The notes: generated by a model not told the origin, from the sequence alone. A stretch of 64,000 nucleotides of DNA from Geobacter sp. SVR (GCF_016865365.1 NZ_AP024469.1:2944501-3008500); one strand, 5' to 3'; shown: positions 38,772 through 48,895, counted from the stretch's first letter. Numbers and translations are program-made.

Positions 38772-39998
38772 ATGAGCAGGTTTTCGGCGAGGCTGCTGGA
38801 TATCGCCACTCGCGCCGATGCGGAGAGAGAACTGCAGGGCATCGGCGCCGACCCATCCGGAATTGCCCTGATGGCGCCGAAGATGCTGCTCCGCTGCATC
38901 CACCTGACCGGGCTCGAATGCCGCCAGGCGAACATCATCAAACAGGAGATGCTGTCGCTTGGTGGCGATGCTGCCGTGGCCCGCGGCACGGTCGCCTGCA
39001 GCATCGAGTCCACCGATGCAATCCTGATCGGTACTGAAAAACAGCTTCAAAACCTGTCCATCAGGCTGGCACTCCAGCCATTCGGACTCGGCACACTGGC
39101 GCCGGAGCTCGATGCCGTTCTGGCATATGCTGCCAGGCCTCCGCGTACTTGGCGAACCCAGCGTCGCGAGTTCTCGCTGACACGCCCGTTGATCATGGGC
39201 ATCCTCAATGTCACACCCGATTCATTCTCCGATGGAGCACGTTATCAGGATCCCCGGCAGGCCTTCGATCATGCAATGGAGATGGTTGCCGAAGGGGCGG
39301 ATATCATCGACATCGGAGGGGAGAGCACCCGCCCCGGGGCCGATCCGGTATCTGCAGAAGTCGAGCGTCAGCGGGTGGTGCCGGTAATCGAGGAGCTGTC
39401 GGGCCGCCTGCCCTGCGCCATCTCGATCGATACCTGGAAGGCCGACGTGGCTGCATCCGCCATTGCAGCCGGTGCGGAGATCATCAACGACATCAGCGGT
39501 TTCACCTTCGATCCCGCCATGGCCGGCGTGGCCGCCCGGACCGGTGCCGGGATCGTCTTGATGCATACCCGCGGCGCTCCTGAAACCATGCAGAAGAACA
39601 CCGCCTACAGCGATCTGCTGGAGACGGTCATCACCGGCCTGTCCGGCTCGGTGGAGGTTGCACTGGCACACGGGATCGAGCGCGAGCGGATCGCCATCGA
39701 TCCTGGCATCGGTTTCGGCAAGGATGCTTCCGGCAATCTGGAACTGCTGCGGAGACTGCGCGAACTGGAGGGACTCGGCCTGCCGCTTTTGGTGGGGACA
39801 TCGCGCAAGGCATTCATCGGCAAGGCGCTGGGACGTGAAACCGGAGAACGCGTGTACGGCACTGCCGCCACCGTAGCGCTGGCAGTGGCCAACGGAGCTT
39901 CGATCCTGCGGGTGCATGACGTACGGGCCATGCGCGACGCAGCCTACATGGCGCATGCCATCGCCACCGGCACTTTTGAACAGCAATCCGAGAGTTGA
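38772..39998 (+). CDS. folP: Dihydropteroate synthase with N-terminal extension
   Basis: A 408-residue protein whose C-terminal ~270 residues are DHPS: ILNVTPDSFSDG at 144-155, DIGGESTRPGA near 180, and GTSRKAF near 340. It joins pABA to pterin pyrophosphate in folate synthesis. The first ~135 residues are an extra domain absent from E. coli FolP; I recall such extensions in relatives but know no function. It starts four bases after the ftsH stop. Confidence 0.92.
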   Translation: MSRFSARLLDIATRADAERELQGIGADPSGIALMAPKMLLRCIHLTGLECRQANIIKQEMLSLGGDAAVARGTVACSIESTDAILIGTEKQLQNLSIRLALQPFGLGTLAPELDAVLAYAARPPRTWRTQRREFSLTRPLIMGILNVTPDSFSDGARYQDPRQAFDHAMEMVAEGADIIDIGGESTRPGADPVSAEVERQRVVPVIEELSGRLPCAISIDTWKADVAASAIAAGAEIINDISGFTFDPAMAGVAARTGAGIVLMHTRGAPETMQKNTAYSDLLETVITGLSGSVEVALAHGIERERIAIDPGIGFGKDASGNLELLRRLRELEGLGLPLLVGTSRKAFIGKALGRETGERVYGTAATVALAVANGASILRVHDVRAMRDAAYMAHAIATGTFEQQSES

Positions 39999-40003
39999 CA
40001 ACC

Positions 40004-40756
40004 ATGACAATTCCACCGGCACTGACGGAACTGTCCGATACGATCGTGATGACGGCGCTGGTAACCGGCAGCGCGCTGGTGATCCGTCGCGACGTTGCCC
40101 TGCGACTGCTGGGCGTGATGGCCGGGCTGTCGCTGGCGTCGCTCGCGGCACGGGTGACGAACGTTACCCCGCTGGTACGGGTGCTGGACATCGTGATCAG
40201 CTCGATGCCGGTTATCCTGGCGGTCGTTTTCCAGTCGGACCTGCGCCGCACCCTGCTGGCCCTGGGCAAGCGTTCCCCGTCCGCCTCCGAATTCGACGGC
40301 GACATCGAAACCGTCGAAGAATTGCTGCGGGCGCTCAGAGAGTTGGCGGAAAAACGGATCGGAGCGTTGATCGTGCTGGTCCGGCAGATCTCCCTCGACC
40401 ACATTGTACATGTCGGCACGCAGATCGACGCAAAGGTCACCTGCGAGCTGCTCAACTCGATTTTTCTGCCCTATTCCCCTATTCATGACGGCGCGGTCAT
40501 CATTGAAAAGGGAAAGCTGACCAAGGCCGGCTGCCTGCTGCCGCTCTCCCAGAATCCGGACATCGCCAAGAGCTTCGGTACGCGGCATCGTGCGGCGCTG
40601 GGACTTTCCGAGCTTTCCGACAGCTATGTGGTGGTGGTGTCGGAGGAAACCGGCAAAATATCCTTCGTGCATGACGCAAAAATCACCTACGACATGGATT
40701 CCGGCGAATTGCGCAGGATGCTCAAAAAAGCCCTGGGTGTCAGGCGTATGACCTGA
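40004..40756 (+). CDS. cdaA: Diadenylate cyclase CdaA
   Basis: The 250-residue protein makes cyclic di-AMP from two ATP. The DAC catalytic motifs are HDGA with DGA at 162-164 and GTRHRAALG with RHR at 194-196. Hydrophobic N-terminal segments (about 12-50 and 57-76) match CdaA's membrane anchor. The next gene is glmM, the usual partner, but the ybbR/cdaR gene that often lies between them is absent here. A TTG at 39995 overlapping the folP stop is a possible alternative start. Confidence 0.92.
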   Translation: MTIPPALTELSDTIVMTALVTGSALVIRRDVALRLLGVMAGLSLASLAARVTNVTPLVRVLDIVISSMPVILAVVFQSDLRRTLLALGKRSPSASEFDGDIETVEELLRALRELAEKRIGALIVLVRQISLDHIVHVGTQIDAKVTCELLNSIFLPYSPIHDGAVIIEKGKLTKAGCLLPLSQNPDIAKSFGTRHRAALGLSELSDSYVVVVSEETGKISFVHDAKITYDMDSGELRRMLKKALGVRRMT

Positions 40757-40778
40757 CCCCCCACCCAATGGAGGGTAC

Positions 40779-42137
40779 ATGAAAAAACTGTTCGGAACCG
40801 ACGGCGTCCGGGGCGTTGCCAACGTCTATCCCATGACGACCGAAATGGCAATGCAGCTCGGCCGGGCTGCCGCCTACATCTTCAAGAGCTCCAACAAGCG
40901 CCGTCATCGCATCGTGATCGGCAAGGACACCCGTTTGTCGGGATACATGCTGGAAAACGCCATGATGGCCGGCATCTGTTCCATGGGGGTCGACGTACTG
41001 GTGGTGGGGCCGCTGCCTACTCCCGGCATCGCCAACATCACCTCGTCCATGCGGGCCGACGCCGGGGTGGTCATTTCTGCTTCCCACAACCCCTTCCAGG
41101 ATAACGGCATCAAGTTCTTCTCCGCCGACGGCTTCAAACTGCCGGACGAGATCGAGCTGAAGATCGAAAAGCTGATCGAAACCAATCACATCGACTCCCT
41201 GCGTCCGACTGCCACCGAGGTGGGCAAGGCTTTCAGGATCGACGATGCCGCCGGCCGCTACATCGTGTTTCTCAAGAACACCTTTCCCCAGGACATGGAC
41301 CTCTCGGGTATGAAGATCGTGCTGGACTGCGCCAATGGTGCGGCCTACAAGGTGGCCCCGGCAGTGTTCCGGGAACTGGGGGCCGAAGTGGTCACCCTGG
41401 GGGTTTCTCCTGACGGCACCAACATCAATGCCGGATGCGGCTCGCTGCATCCCGAGATCATCAGCGAAGCGGTCAAGGAACACCGCGCCGACATCGGCAT
41501 CGCCCTGGACGGCGACGCAGACCGGGTAATCGTGTGCGACGAGTTCGGCAAAGAGGTGGATGGCGATCACATCATGGCCATCTGCGCCACCGACATGCTC
41601 AAACGCAAGGTGCTCAAGAAGAAGACCCTGGTAACCACCGTGATGAGCAACATGGGGCTCGACATCGCCATCAGGAATGCCGGCGGCAAGATCGTGAAGA
41701 CCGCCGTGGGCGACCGCTACGTAGTGGAAGAAATGCGCCGGGAGGGCTACAACCTGGGTGGCGAGCAGTCGGGTCACATGATCTTCCTGGACCACAACAC
41801 CACCGGCGACGGCATACTCTCGGCCCTGCAGCTCCTGGCGGTCATGCGCCGGGAGGAAAAGCCCCTTTCGGAACTGGCCACGGTGATGATCCCGCTGCCT
41901 CAGGTGCTGGTGAACACCCGGGTACGGGAACGCCAGGACATCATGTCCATCCCGGAAATCGCCGCCCAGGTGCACGCGGTGGAGGAAAAGCTCGGCAACG
42001 AGGGACGGGTGCTGATCCGCTATTCCGGCACCGAACCGCTCCTGCGCATCATGCTGGAAGGCAAGGACACCTACGAGATCACCGCCTGGGCCAACGACAT
42101 CGCAGCCTTGGTGAAGACCCACCTGGGAGAGAAGTAG
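40779..42137 (+). CDS. glmM: Phosphoglucosamine mutase
   Basis: The 452-residue enzyme interconverts glucosamine-6-P and glucosamine-1-P for peptidoglycan and LPS. The phosphoserine is Ser102 in ISASHNP, the metal loop DGDADR lies near 245, and the sugar loop GEQSGH near 328. In other bacteria GlmM binds and restrains CdaA. The gene starts 22 bases after cdaA, which supports that link here. Confidence 0.95.
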   Translation: MKKLFGTDGVRGVANVYPMTTEMAMQLGRAAAYIFKSSNKRRHRIVIGKDTRLSGYMLENAMMAGICSMGVDVLVVGPLPTPGIANITSSMRADAGVVISASHNPFQDNGIKFFSADGFKLPDEIELKIEKLIETNHIDSLRPTATEVGKAFRIDDAAGRYIVFLKNTFPQDMDLSGMKIVLDCANGAAYKVAPAVFRELGAEVVTLGVSPDGTNINAGCGSLHPEIISEAVKEHRADIGIALDGDADRVIVCDEFGKEVDGDHIMAICATDMLKRKVLKKKTLVTTVMSNMGLDIAIRNAGGKIVKTAVGDRYVVEEMRREGYNLGGEQSGHMIFLDHNTTGDGILSALQLLAVMRREEKPLSELATVMIPLPQVLVNTRVRERQDIMSIPEIAAQVHAVEEKLGNEGRVLIRYSGTEPLLRIMLEGKDTYEITAWANDIAALVKTHLGEK

Positions 42138-42145
42138 TTTACAAT

Positions 42146-42330
42146 CCACCGCAAGATACAGAGAAAAGTAAAAGCCAGAAGACAATGGAACACGGAAGAG
42201 GCGGAAAAAGCGGGAAAAGACAGATTGCTTCCTAACCCGGATTTATTTTTAAGATCTGAATTTATCAGCCATTCCTGCCGTTTCCGCGTTCCATTGCCGT
42301 TCGATTTCCTCCGTGTCTCTGTGTCAGTGG
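42146..42330. repeat. Dispersed inverted repeat between glmM and pdxJ
   Basis: CAATGGAACACGGAA (42183-42197) and its inverted copy at 42282-42296 match in 14 of 15 positions. Weaker outer arms near 42146-42167 and 42305-42330 carry TACAGAG and CCGTGTCTCTGTG words like those at 23.6 kb. The element fills most of the 214-base gap, which holds no gene. Confidence 0.5.
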
Positions 42331-42351
42331 TAGATGTATAGGAGGTTGGAA

Positions 42352-43071
42352 GTGGCAAAACTTGGACTTAACGTCGATCATGTAGCCACCGTGCGCCAGG
42401 CGCGCGGCGGTATCGAACCGGATCCGGTGGCGGCCGCCGCCATCGGTGAACTGGCCGGCGCCGAAGGCATCACCGTTCATCTGCGCGAAGACCGCCGCCA
42501 TATTCAGGATCGCGACCTGGAGATCCTGCGGCAGACGATCAAGACCAAGCTGAACCTCGAAATGGCCATTACCCAGGAGATGGTGCGGATCGCGCTCAAG
42601 ATCAAACCCGAGCAGGTTACGCTGGTCCCGGAGAAACGCCGGGAACTGACCACCGAGGGGGGGCTCGACGTAATCCTTCACCTCAAGGCGGTCACCGAGA
42701 CGGTCAAGCGCCTGCGGGACGGCGGCATCGTGGTCAGCCTGTTCGTGGATCCCGACCAGGAGCAGATCAAGGCCGCCAACAAGACCGGCGCCGACTACAT
42801 CGAGATCCATACTGGCGCATATGCCGAAGCCCCGGACTGGAAAAGCCGTGAGCACAGGCTGGAGGAGATCGACACCGCCATCAAGCTGGCGCGCAAGGTG
42901 GGGCTGGGGGTCAATGCCGGTCACGGCCTGAACTACGTCAATATCAAGCCGCTGGCCGCCCTGGGGGGCATCGAGGAGTACAACATCGGACACTCGATCA
43001 TCTCCCGGGCCGTTCTGACCGGACTGGACCGGGCGGTCAGGGACATGGTGGAATTGATCAAATACGCATGA
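42352..43071 (+). CDS. pdxJ: Pyridoxine 5'-phosphate synthase
   Basis: The 239-residue TIM-barrel enzyme condenses deoxyxylulose-5-P with aminoacetone-3-P, the last ring-forming step of vitamin B6 synthesis. [17 protein letters not shown] is the N-terminal signature, followed by HLREDRRHI and [12 protein letters not shown]. The start is a GTG at 42352 after TAGGAGG; the frame is open six codons further. It overlaps acpS by four bases. Confidence 0.95.
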   Translation: MAKLGLNVDHVATVRQARGGIEPDPVAAAAIGELAGAEGITVHLREDRRHIQDRDLEILRQTIKTKLNLEMAITQEMVRIALKIKPEQVTLVPEKRRELTTEGGLDVILHLKAVTETVKRLRDGGIVVSLFVDPDQEQIKAANKTGADYIEIHTGAYAEAPDWKSREHRLEEIDTAIKLARKVGLGVNAGHGLNYVNIKPLAALGGIEEYNIGHSIISRAVLTGLDRAVRDMVELIKYA

Positions 43072-43448
43072 TCTTCGGCATTGGCACCGATATCGTTTCG
43101 ATCGAGCGCTTCCAGCGTTTCATCGACTCCGGCAACACCGCCATCCTGCGGCGGCTGTTTACCCCCGGGGAACAGGCGGTCTGCACTGCCAGGAAGAGCA
43201 GCGCCGCCTGCTACGCCGCCCGCTTCGCCGCCAAGGAATCTTTTCTGAAAGCCATCGGCACGGGCTTGCGGGACGGCATCAGCTGGCTGGACATGGAGGT
43301 TGTCAGCAACGACCTGGGCAAGCCGGAACTGCTCCTGTCGGGAGAAGCGCTGAACCTGTACCGGGCTCACCGGCTCGGCCGGCTGTTTCTCTCGCTTTCC
43401 CATGACGGGGGCTGTGCCGTGGCAATGGTAGTCGTGGAGGCGGAATGA
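43068..43448 (+). CDS. acpS: Holo-[acyl-carrier-protein] synthase
   Basis: The 126-residue enzyme transfers phosphopantetheine from CoA to acyl carrier protein. Signatures are [14 protein letters not shown] at the N-terminus and [13 protein letters not shown] near 57-69, with the metal ligands Asp8 and Glu63 expected there. It overlaps pdxJ and nnr by four bases at each end, as in many proteobacteria. Confidence 0.94.
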   Translation: MIFGIGTDIVSIERFQRFIDSGNTAILRRLFTPGEQAVCTARKSSAACYAARFAAKESFLKAIGTGLRDGISWLDMEVVSNDLGKPELLLSGEALNLYRAHRLGRLFLSLSHDGGCAVAMVVVEAE

Positions 43449-45037
43449 AAGCGGTAACTCCCCGGACCATGCAGGAAATCGATCGGCGCGCCATCGAGGA
43501 CGAAGGCATCCCGGGGCTGCAGCTGATGGAGAACGCCGGTCGCAGCTGCGTAGCGGCGATCATGGACGAATCCGGCCTGCAAGGGGCCGGGCAGGCCGTG
43601 GTCCTGGCCGGCAAGGGAAACAACGGCGGCGACGGGTACGTGATCGCGCGGCTCCTGCACGAACAGGGGTGGCGTGTGAAGGTCCTGGTCCTGGCAGAGC
43701 AGGGTCAGATCACCGGCGACGCGGCTGCCAACCTGATCCGCCTGCCCCTCGCCATGATCAGCTTTTGCCCGGACGAGAGCCGGCTGGCCCAGCATGGAGA
43801 TGAACTCTGCCGGGCCGACCTGATCATGGATGCGCTGCTGGGCACCGGTCTCAACAGCACCATCACCGGCGTGTATCGCACTGCGGTCGAGCTGGTGAAT
43901 TCCTCCGGCCGCCCGATCCTGTCGGTCGACATCCCCTCCGGCATCCACGGCACCACCGGCATGATCATGGGAGACGCGGTCCGTGCCTCGCTCACCGTCA
44001 CCTTTGCCCTGCCGAAGCTCGGCCTGATCCTCTTTCCCGGCGCCGAGCATGTCGGCAAGCTGGTGGTCGCCGACATCCGTATTCCCCCGCACATCATCCA
44101 GGCCGCCCCCGGATTCGAGATACTCGATGCCGCCGCCGTCCGGCCGCTGCTGCGCCGGCGGGACCGTCGGGCACACAAGGGCAGCTTCGGCCACTGTCTG
44201 ATCGTCGCGGGATCTCCCGGCAAGACCGGTGCTGCAGCCATGAGCGCCAACAGCGCAGTGCGGACCGGCTCCGGGCTGGTGAGCCTGACCGTGGCGGCCA
44301 GCCTCAATCCGATCCTGGAAGTCAAGACCACCGAGGCCATGACCATTCCGTTGCCCGACTCGGGCAGCGGGCACCTTGATCTCAGCGTTCGTGCTGAAAT
44401 CGAAAAACTGCTGCCCGGGCGTGATGCCGTGGCCCTCGGACCGGGGCTGGACCGCCGGCCGGAAACCGCACTGCTGGTGCGTTCACTGGTGGAGACCATT
44501 ACAGCGCCCCTGGTAATCGATGCCGACGGCCTGAATGCCGTGGCTGAAGATGTTGGCGTGCTGCTGCGCAAAAAGTCCCCTAGCCTTGTCCTGACCCCCC
44601 ATCCCGGTGAAATGGGGCGCCTGCTGGGCGCTTCGGTTCCCGAAATCGAAGCGAACCGCATTGCAGTGGCCCAGGAATTCGCCCGCACCTACGGGATCTA
44701 CCTGATCCTCAAGGGGGCCCGCACGATCATCGCCTCCCCTGACGGCGCGATCGCCATCAACACCAGCGGCAACCCTGGCATGGCCAGCGGCGGCATGGGA
44801 GATGTGCTGACCGGCATCCTCGTATCGCTGCTGGGCCAGGGCTACCCTGCCTGGGATGCCTGTCGCCTGGGGGTATTCCTGCACGGTTATGCCGGCGACA
44901 TGGTGGCCGACGACAAAGGGGAGATCGGCATGAACGCCACCGATGTTCAGGAAATGCTGCCGTACGCCTGCAAGCGGCTGTTCATGCAGCCATTATCCGA
45001 CACGGCACCGAAGACGTTGACTCAATTTATTCAGTGA
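43445..45037 (+). CDS. nnr: Bifunctional NAD(P)H-hydrate epimerase / dehydratase
   Basis: The 530-residue protein repairs hydrated NAD(P)H. The N-terminal YjeF domain (about 10-215) epimerises the hydrate: [14 protein letters not shown] near 58-71 and LLGTG near 134. The C-terminal carbohydrate-kinase-like domain (about 230-505) dehydrates it using ADP or [16 protein letters not shown] near 385 and the [15 protein letters not shown] region near 441-455. It is between acpS and a CBS protein. Confidence 0.94.
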   Translation: MKAVTPRTMQEIDRRAIEDEGIPGLQLMENAGRSCVAAIMDESGLQGAGQAVVLAGKGNNGGDGYVIARLLHEQGWRVKVLVLAEQGQITGDAAANLIRLPLAMISFCPDESRLAQHGDELCRADLIMDALLGTGLNSTITGVYRTAVELVNSSGRPILSVDIPSGIHGTTGMIMGDAVRASLTVTFALPKLGLILFPGAEHVGKLVVADIRIPPHIIQAAPGFEILDAAAVRPLLRRRDRRAHKGSFGHCLIVAGSPGKTGAAAMSANSAVRTGSGLVSLTVAASLNPILEVKTTEAMTIPLPDSGSGHLDLSVRAEIEKLLPGRDAVALGPGLDRRPETALLVRSLVETITAPLVIDADGLNAVAEDVGVLLRKKSPSLVLTPHPGEMGRLLGASVPEIEANRIAVAQEFARTYGIYLILKGARTIIASPDGAIAINTSGNPGMASGGMGDVLTGILVSLLGQGYPAWDACRLGVFLHGYAGDMVADDKGEIGMNATDVQEMLPYACKRLFMQPLSDTAPKTLTQFIQ

Positions 45038-45048
45038 AGGAGAAGACG

Positions 45049-45498
45049 ATGCAGACCATAGCCGAGATCATGACAAAAGATGTTCTTGCCGTACGACGCA
45101 CAACCACCGTACGCGAATTGGCCGAGATCTTCGAAACCCGCCGGTTCAGCAGCCTGCCGGTAATCGATGACAACGGCGCCCTGATCGGCATCGTCACCGC
45201 CTCCGATCTGATCGAACAGGGGCGCAGCCTGCATATTCCCACCGTAATTTCCCTCTTCGACTGGGTGATTCCGCTGGAAGGGGAGCGCACCCTGGAACGC
45301 GAACTGCACAAGATGACCGCCCAGACCGTAGGGGAGATCTACTGCCCCGAAGTGGTGACCGTCTCTCCTGCCGACCCGGTCAGCAAGGCGGCCGATATCA
45401 TGAGCGACCGCAAGCTGCACGCCCTGCCGGTGGTCGACAAGGGCACACTGGTCGGCATCGTGGCGCGGATCGACATCATCCGCAGCATCAATCCCTGA
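45049..45498 (+). CDS. Two-CBS-domain protein
   Basis: The 149-residue protein consists of two CBS domains (about 5-60 and 92-147): IMTKDVLAVRR...SLPVIDDNGALIG and VVTVSPADPVSKAA...ALPVVDKGTLVG. Such pairs bind adenosyl nucleotides and sense energy state. The ATG at 45049 follows GAAGGAGAAGACG. No effector domain is attached, so its partner is unknown. Confidence 0.88.
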   Translation: MQTIAEIMTKDVLAVRRTTTVRELAEIFETRRFSSLPVIDDNGALIGIVTASDLIEQGRSLHIPTVISLFDWVIPLEGERTLERELHKMTAQTVGEIYCPEVVTVSPADPVSKAADIMSDRKLHALPVVDKGTLVGIVARIDIIRSINP

Positions 45499-45503
45499 TC
45501 GGC

Positions 45504-45995
45504 ATGCTTGAGCTGATCTCCCATTCCCCGGACGATACCCTGGCACTGGGGCGCCACCTCGGTTCGCTACTGAAAGCGGGCGCGTTCGTGGCGCTCTCCG
45601 GACAACTGGGGGGGGGCAAGACCTGCTTTACCCGCGGCATTGTAGCTGCCGTGGCACCTGCCAGCCTGCGACTGGTGGCCAGCCCGACCTTTGCCATCAT
45701 GAATGAGTATCCCGGCACGCCGCCGGTCTATCACTTCGATTTCTACCGGCTCTCCGGCGCCGGAGAGGTAGCCGAACTGGGTTTCGAAGACTATTTCGGC
45801 GGCCACGGCATCTGCATCGCCGAATGGTCAGAGCGTCTGGGGGAACTGCTCCCCCCGGATCGCCTGGAGATCACCTTTGCCCACGCCGGTGACGATCATC
45901 GGAAATTATCGCTGCGGGCGACCGGAACGGATGCGCAGACGCTGCTGGAATCCTTTGCGAAAGGCATTGACGCAGAAAAAATAATTTTGACCTGA
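45504..45995 (+). CDS. tsaE: tRNA threonylcarbamoyladenosine biosynthesis ATPase TsaE
   Basis: The 163-residue protein carries Walker A GQLGGGKT at 33-40, SPTFAIMNEY near 72-81 and YHFDFYRL near 86-93, the TsaE signatures. With TsaB and TsaD it supports formation of t6A at position 37 of ANN-decoding tRNAs. tsaB and tsaD are not in the window. It starts five bases after the CBS gene. Confidence 0.93.
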   Translation: MLELISHSPDDTLALGRHLGSLLKAGAFVALSGQLGGGKTCFTRGIVAAVAPASLRLVASPTFAIMNEYPGTPPVYHFDFYRLSGAGEVAELGFEDYFGGHGICIAEWSERLGELLPPDRLEITFAHAGDDHRKLSLRATGTDAQTLLESFAKGIDAEKIILT

Positions 45996-46069
45996 AGCGG
46001 TAATCTGCTATATAGAACGGATTCTTCCGGCGTTTTCCGCAGTCACTATACATGCAGAAGGAGAGCAGT

Positions 46070-47284
46070 ATGGCACTTGTAGTCCAGAAATACGGCGGCA
46101 CTTCGGTCGGCACCACAGACCGCATGAAAAATGTCGCCAAACGGATCATCAAAACCTACGACGCGGGCAACGACCTGATCGTGGTGGTGTCGGCCATGTC
46201 CGGCGAAACCAACAAGCTGGTGGCGCTGGCCAACGAGATGAGCGAGATCCCGGACTGGCGCGAATACGATGCAGTCGTATCCACCGGCGAGCAGGTCACT
46301 ACCGGTCTGCTGGCCATGTATCTCAAGTCGCTGGGTTACAAGGCCAAGTCCTACCAGGGCTGGCAGGTACCGATCGTAACCGACGACACCGCCAGCAAGG
46401 CCCGTATCGAAAGCATCGACGACAAGAACATCCGTGCCGACCTCAAGGCGGGCACCATTGTAATCGTGGCCGGCTTCCAGGGTATCGATGCGGCCGGCAA
46501 CATCACCACTCTCGGCCGCGGCGGTTCCGATACCTCTGCCGTGGCCCTGGCTGCGGCGCTCAAGGCTGATGTGTGCGAGATCTATACCGACGTTGACGGC
46601 GTCTATACCACCGATCCCAACGTCTGCAAAGAAGCGCGCAAAATGGAGAAGGTCTCCTACGACGAGATGCTGGAGCTGGCCAGCCTGGGCGCCAAGGTGC
46701 TGCAGATCCGTTCGGTGGAATTTGCCAAAAAATACAACGTGGACGTGCACGTCCGTTCCAGTTTGAATGAAAATACCGGTACCATGGTTACCAGGGAGGA
46801 TGCAGAAATGGAAGGAATTCTCGTTTCAGGGGTCGCCTACGATAAAAACGAAGCAAAGATCGCGGTGATGGGGGTACCCGACAAACCGGGCATCGCCGCC
46901 AAGATTCTGACCGCGCTTTCCGATGCCAACATCTCCGTGGACATGATCGTGCAGAACGTCAGCCAGGCCGAACTGACCGACTTCACGTTCACCGTGACCA
47001 AGGCCGATCTCAAGCAGGCGCTGCTGATCACCAGCGAGGTGACCAAAGAGATCCAGGCCAAGCAGGTGCTCTCGGACGAGAACATCAGCAAGGTCTCCAT
47101 CGTCGGTCTCGGCATGCGCAGCCACGCCGGCGTCGCCACCAAGATGTTCGCCGCCCTGGCCGCCAACAACATCAACATCCAGATGATCTCCACCTCGGAA
47201 ATCAAGATTTCAGTCATTGTTGACGAGAAGTACACCGAGCTGGCCGTACGCGTGCTGCACGAGACCTTCGGCCTGCAGAGCTAG
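46070..47284 (+). CDS. lysC: Aspartate kinase
   Basis: The 404-residue enzyme phosphorylates aspartate at the head of the Lys/Thr/Met pathway. The N-terminal signature QKYGGTSVG is at 6-14, TLGRGGSDTSAVALA near 148-162, and two C-terminal ACT domains (about 265-400) should mediate feedback inhibition. ATG 46070 follows AAGGAGAGCAGT. A strong terminator follows. Confidence 0.95.
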   Translation: MALVVQKYGGTSVGTTDRMKNVAKRIIKTYDAGNDLIVVVSAMSGETNKLVALANEMSEIPDWREYDAVVSTGEQVTTGLLAMYLKSLGYKAKSYQGWQVPIVTDDTASKARIESIDDKNIRADLKAGTIVIVAGFQGIDAAGNITTLGRGGSDTSAVALAAALKADVCEIYTDVDGVYTTDPNVCKEARKMEKVSYDEMLELASLGAKVLQIRSVEFAKKYNVDVHVRSSLNENTGTMVTREDAEMEGILVSGVAYDKNEAKIAVMGVPDKPGIAAKILTALSDANISVDMIVQNVSQAELTDFTFTVTKADLKQALLITSEVTKEIQAKQVLSDENISKVSIVGLGMRSHAGVATKMFAALAANNINIQMISTSEIKISVIVDEKYTELAVRVLHETFGLQS

Positions 47285-47303
47285 ACGAGATACCCTGCAG
47301 ATA

Positions 47304-47337
47304 AAAAAGCCCCACCGGACACCCGGTGGGGCTTTTT
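47304..47337. terminator. Strong bidirectional rho-independent terminator after lysC
   Basis: AAAAAGCCCCACCGG (47304-47318) and its exact complement (47323-47337) form a 15-bp stem with an ACAC loop, T-run on one side and A-run on the other. It serves lysC and the convergent gene ending at 47360. Confidence 0.9.
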
Positions 47338-47359
47338 GCTTTCATGCGCACTTCGGATG

Positions 47360-47896
47360 CTAGTCTCCGCGGCGCCGATCATGGCCGCGGCCATGATCAT
47401 CATGCCGATCATCGCGGCGGTCTTCCCGCTCATATCGGCGTTCTTCCCTCACTTCGTTGCGACGGTGGTCATCCCGGCGCACCTCCTGGCGCACCTCCCG
47501 CAATTCCGGCCGGTACTGCCTGCTGCGGTAATAGCTCTGATAGCGATCCCGATCGCGGTAATAGACACGGTACTCGCGATCGCGATGAGACCTGATCACC
47601 TCCAGCCGGTTCCGGAGAATGATCGGCGGCAGGTAGTTGCGCTGCACCACAACCCAGGGGCCGTTATAGTAAGACGAGCGGTACCAGGCATTACCGTAAT
47701 GGAGATAGTAGAAGTTGGAAGCGAACATCAGGTCGTAGGGCATGTCCACCCCCACGTAGAAGCCGAGCTGCGGCGGGGCCAGGAACAGCGGCGGCGCTTG
47801 GAACAGCACCGCCGGCGGCCCCTGGACAACGACCCGCGGGGCGGGAACGCCGACGTTGACATTGACACTTACCTCCGCCAGCAGGGAAGCCGGCAC
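47360..47896 (-). CDS. Probable exported Arg/Tyr/Asp-rich protein, start damaged
   Basis: A 178-residue frame from a GTG at 47896. After a Val-rich segment comes a conserved-looking core (GFYVGVDMPYDLMF, WYRSSYYNGPWVVV, LPPIILRN), then a long tail rich in Arg, Asp, Glu, His and Tyr that is probably disordered. The GTG start lies inside what looks like the end of a signal peptide (LLAVPASLLAEV); the rest is out of frame beyond a run of six C at 47915-47910. The original start was therefore probably lost to an indel, or the sequence has an error. Confidence 0.55.
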   Translation of the reverse strand: MPASLLAEVSVNVNVGVPAPRVVVQGPPAVLFQAPPLFLAPPQLGFYVGVDMPYDLMFASNFYYLHYGNAWYRSSYYNGPWVVVQRNYLPPIILRNRLEVIRSHRDREYRVYYRDRDRYQSYYRSRQYRPELREVRQEVRRDDHRRNEVREERRYEREDRRDDRHDDHGRGHDRRRGD

Positions 47897-48117
47897 AGCC
47901 AGCAGACAAGGGGGGCGGGATAACTAACACACGAGAAACACGATAAACGTCCGCGACGATGCTTGACGGATGCTTTACATCAGGGGAAAACGGCATGGTA
48001 TCAAGACGCTCTTGATGAAGAGCGCCCGCCGCCCAAATTGATCGTGACGGTCGTTCATCAGCCGGAAGAGATCGGTTTGTTTCGCGTCAGCGAAATGGGA
48101 CGTGAGCCCCTTATCCA

Positions 48118-48864
48118 TCACCCGCCCCAGGCTACCACTCGGCCATTTTTGATATACAGGTACGTTCCGCCGCGGGTGTAATAGTCAACCACACTGCCCT
48201 TCCAGCTCGCCTGGCCGTGAATGAAGAACTCCCCCACACACTTCTGTACTTGGGCCAAAGTCATACCCACCCTGATCTGGCCGTAATCCTTCCCGCAGGC
48301 TTTCTGAACTTTCAGTTCCTCAGCTTCCCGTTCAGCCTCCAATTGGGCTTCTTTCTCTTCTTCTTCCCGTTCCATTGCACGCCGATGATTTTCGGCCGTC
48401 TGTCTCTCAGCGATCTGCTTATCGACAACCTTTTTTGCAGCATCATAAATAGCAGCGTTTTCATTGTTTAGTGTAACAACCTTATCCCATACAGCAGGCG
48501 AAAAGAGGCTTGGTTTTGGAATGGCGTCACGAGCCGCTAACAGTGGTTTGATGGAATTGAGTGCAGCAGTTTCATTCCCTGGTTTCCTGGTAAACGCCTG
48601 ATATCTTGCGACCTCTTCGAAGTATTTTGCAAGGCTCTTTAGCTCGCGATCAATTGCCTGATAATGTTTATACCCACTCCCTTTGATTATTGACGGGGAT
48701 AGCTTCAATAACTCAGTATTTGCACCTTTTATATCATTAAGGAGAATCTTATTCTCAACTGTGGTTAAAGGTATTGTAGATTCACATAGAGCTGAGCCGG
48801 TGAATACAAGGACAATAAGAACTGAATAGATCGTATAGGCCATTTTACCACTCCAAAGTCTCAT
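48118..48864 (-). CDS. Exported coiled-coil protein at prophage left end (cargo gene)
   Basis: The 248-residue protein has a signal peptide (about 10-27, VLIVLVFTGSALC). A helical mature region follows, including a highly charged Glu/Arg coiled coil at about 165-195. The C-terminal ~55 residues include QIRVGMTLAQVQKCVG and TYLYIKNGRVVAW, resembling small SmpA/BamE-like folds. It is AT-richer than its neighbours and has a GGGGGG ribosome site. Its position outside the repressor is typical of lysogenic-conversion cargo. Function unknown. Confidence 0.65.
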   Translation of the reverse strand: MRLWSGKMAYTIYSVLIVLVFTGSALCESTIPLTTVENKILLNDIKGANTELLKLSPSIIKGSGYKHYQAIDRELKSLAKYFEEVARYQAFTRKPGNETAALNSIKPLLAARDAIPKPSLFSPAVWDKVVTLNNENAAIYDAAKKVVDKQIAERQTAENHRRAMEREEEEKEAQLEAEREAEELKVQKACGKDYGQIRVGMTLAQVQKCVGEFFIHGQASWKGSVVDYYTRGGTYLYIKNGRVVAWGG

Positions 48865-48895
48865 AATCCCCCCTTACTAAGGACAGTCGCTGCAC

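Noticed and set aside
36923-39013. 696-codon minus-strand frame over ftsH
   Set aside because: Entirely antisense to ftsH, whose ATPase and zinc motifs are intact; composition is His/Gln-rich as expected for a shadow.
40740-42185. 481-codon minus-strand frame over glmM
   Set aside because: Shadow of glmM; no motif or ribosome site.
48076-48095. TTTCGC-GTCA-GCGAAA hairpin as the phage end sequence
   Set aside because: Only one copy is seen, and the right end is outside the window, so it cannot be called a transposase-binding site.
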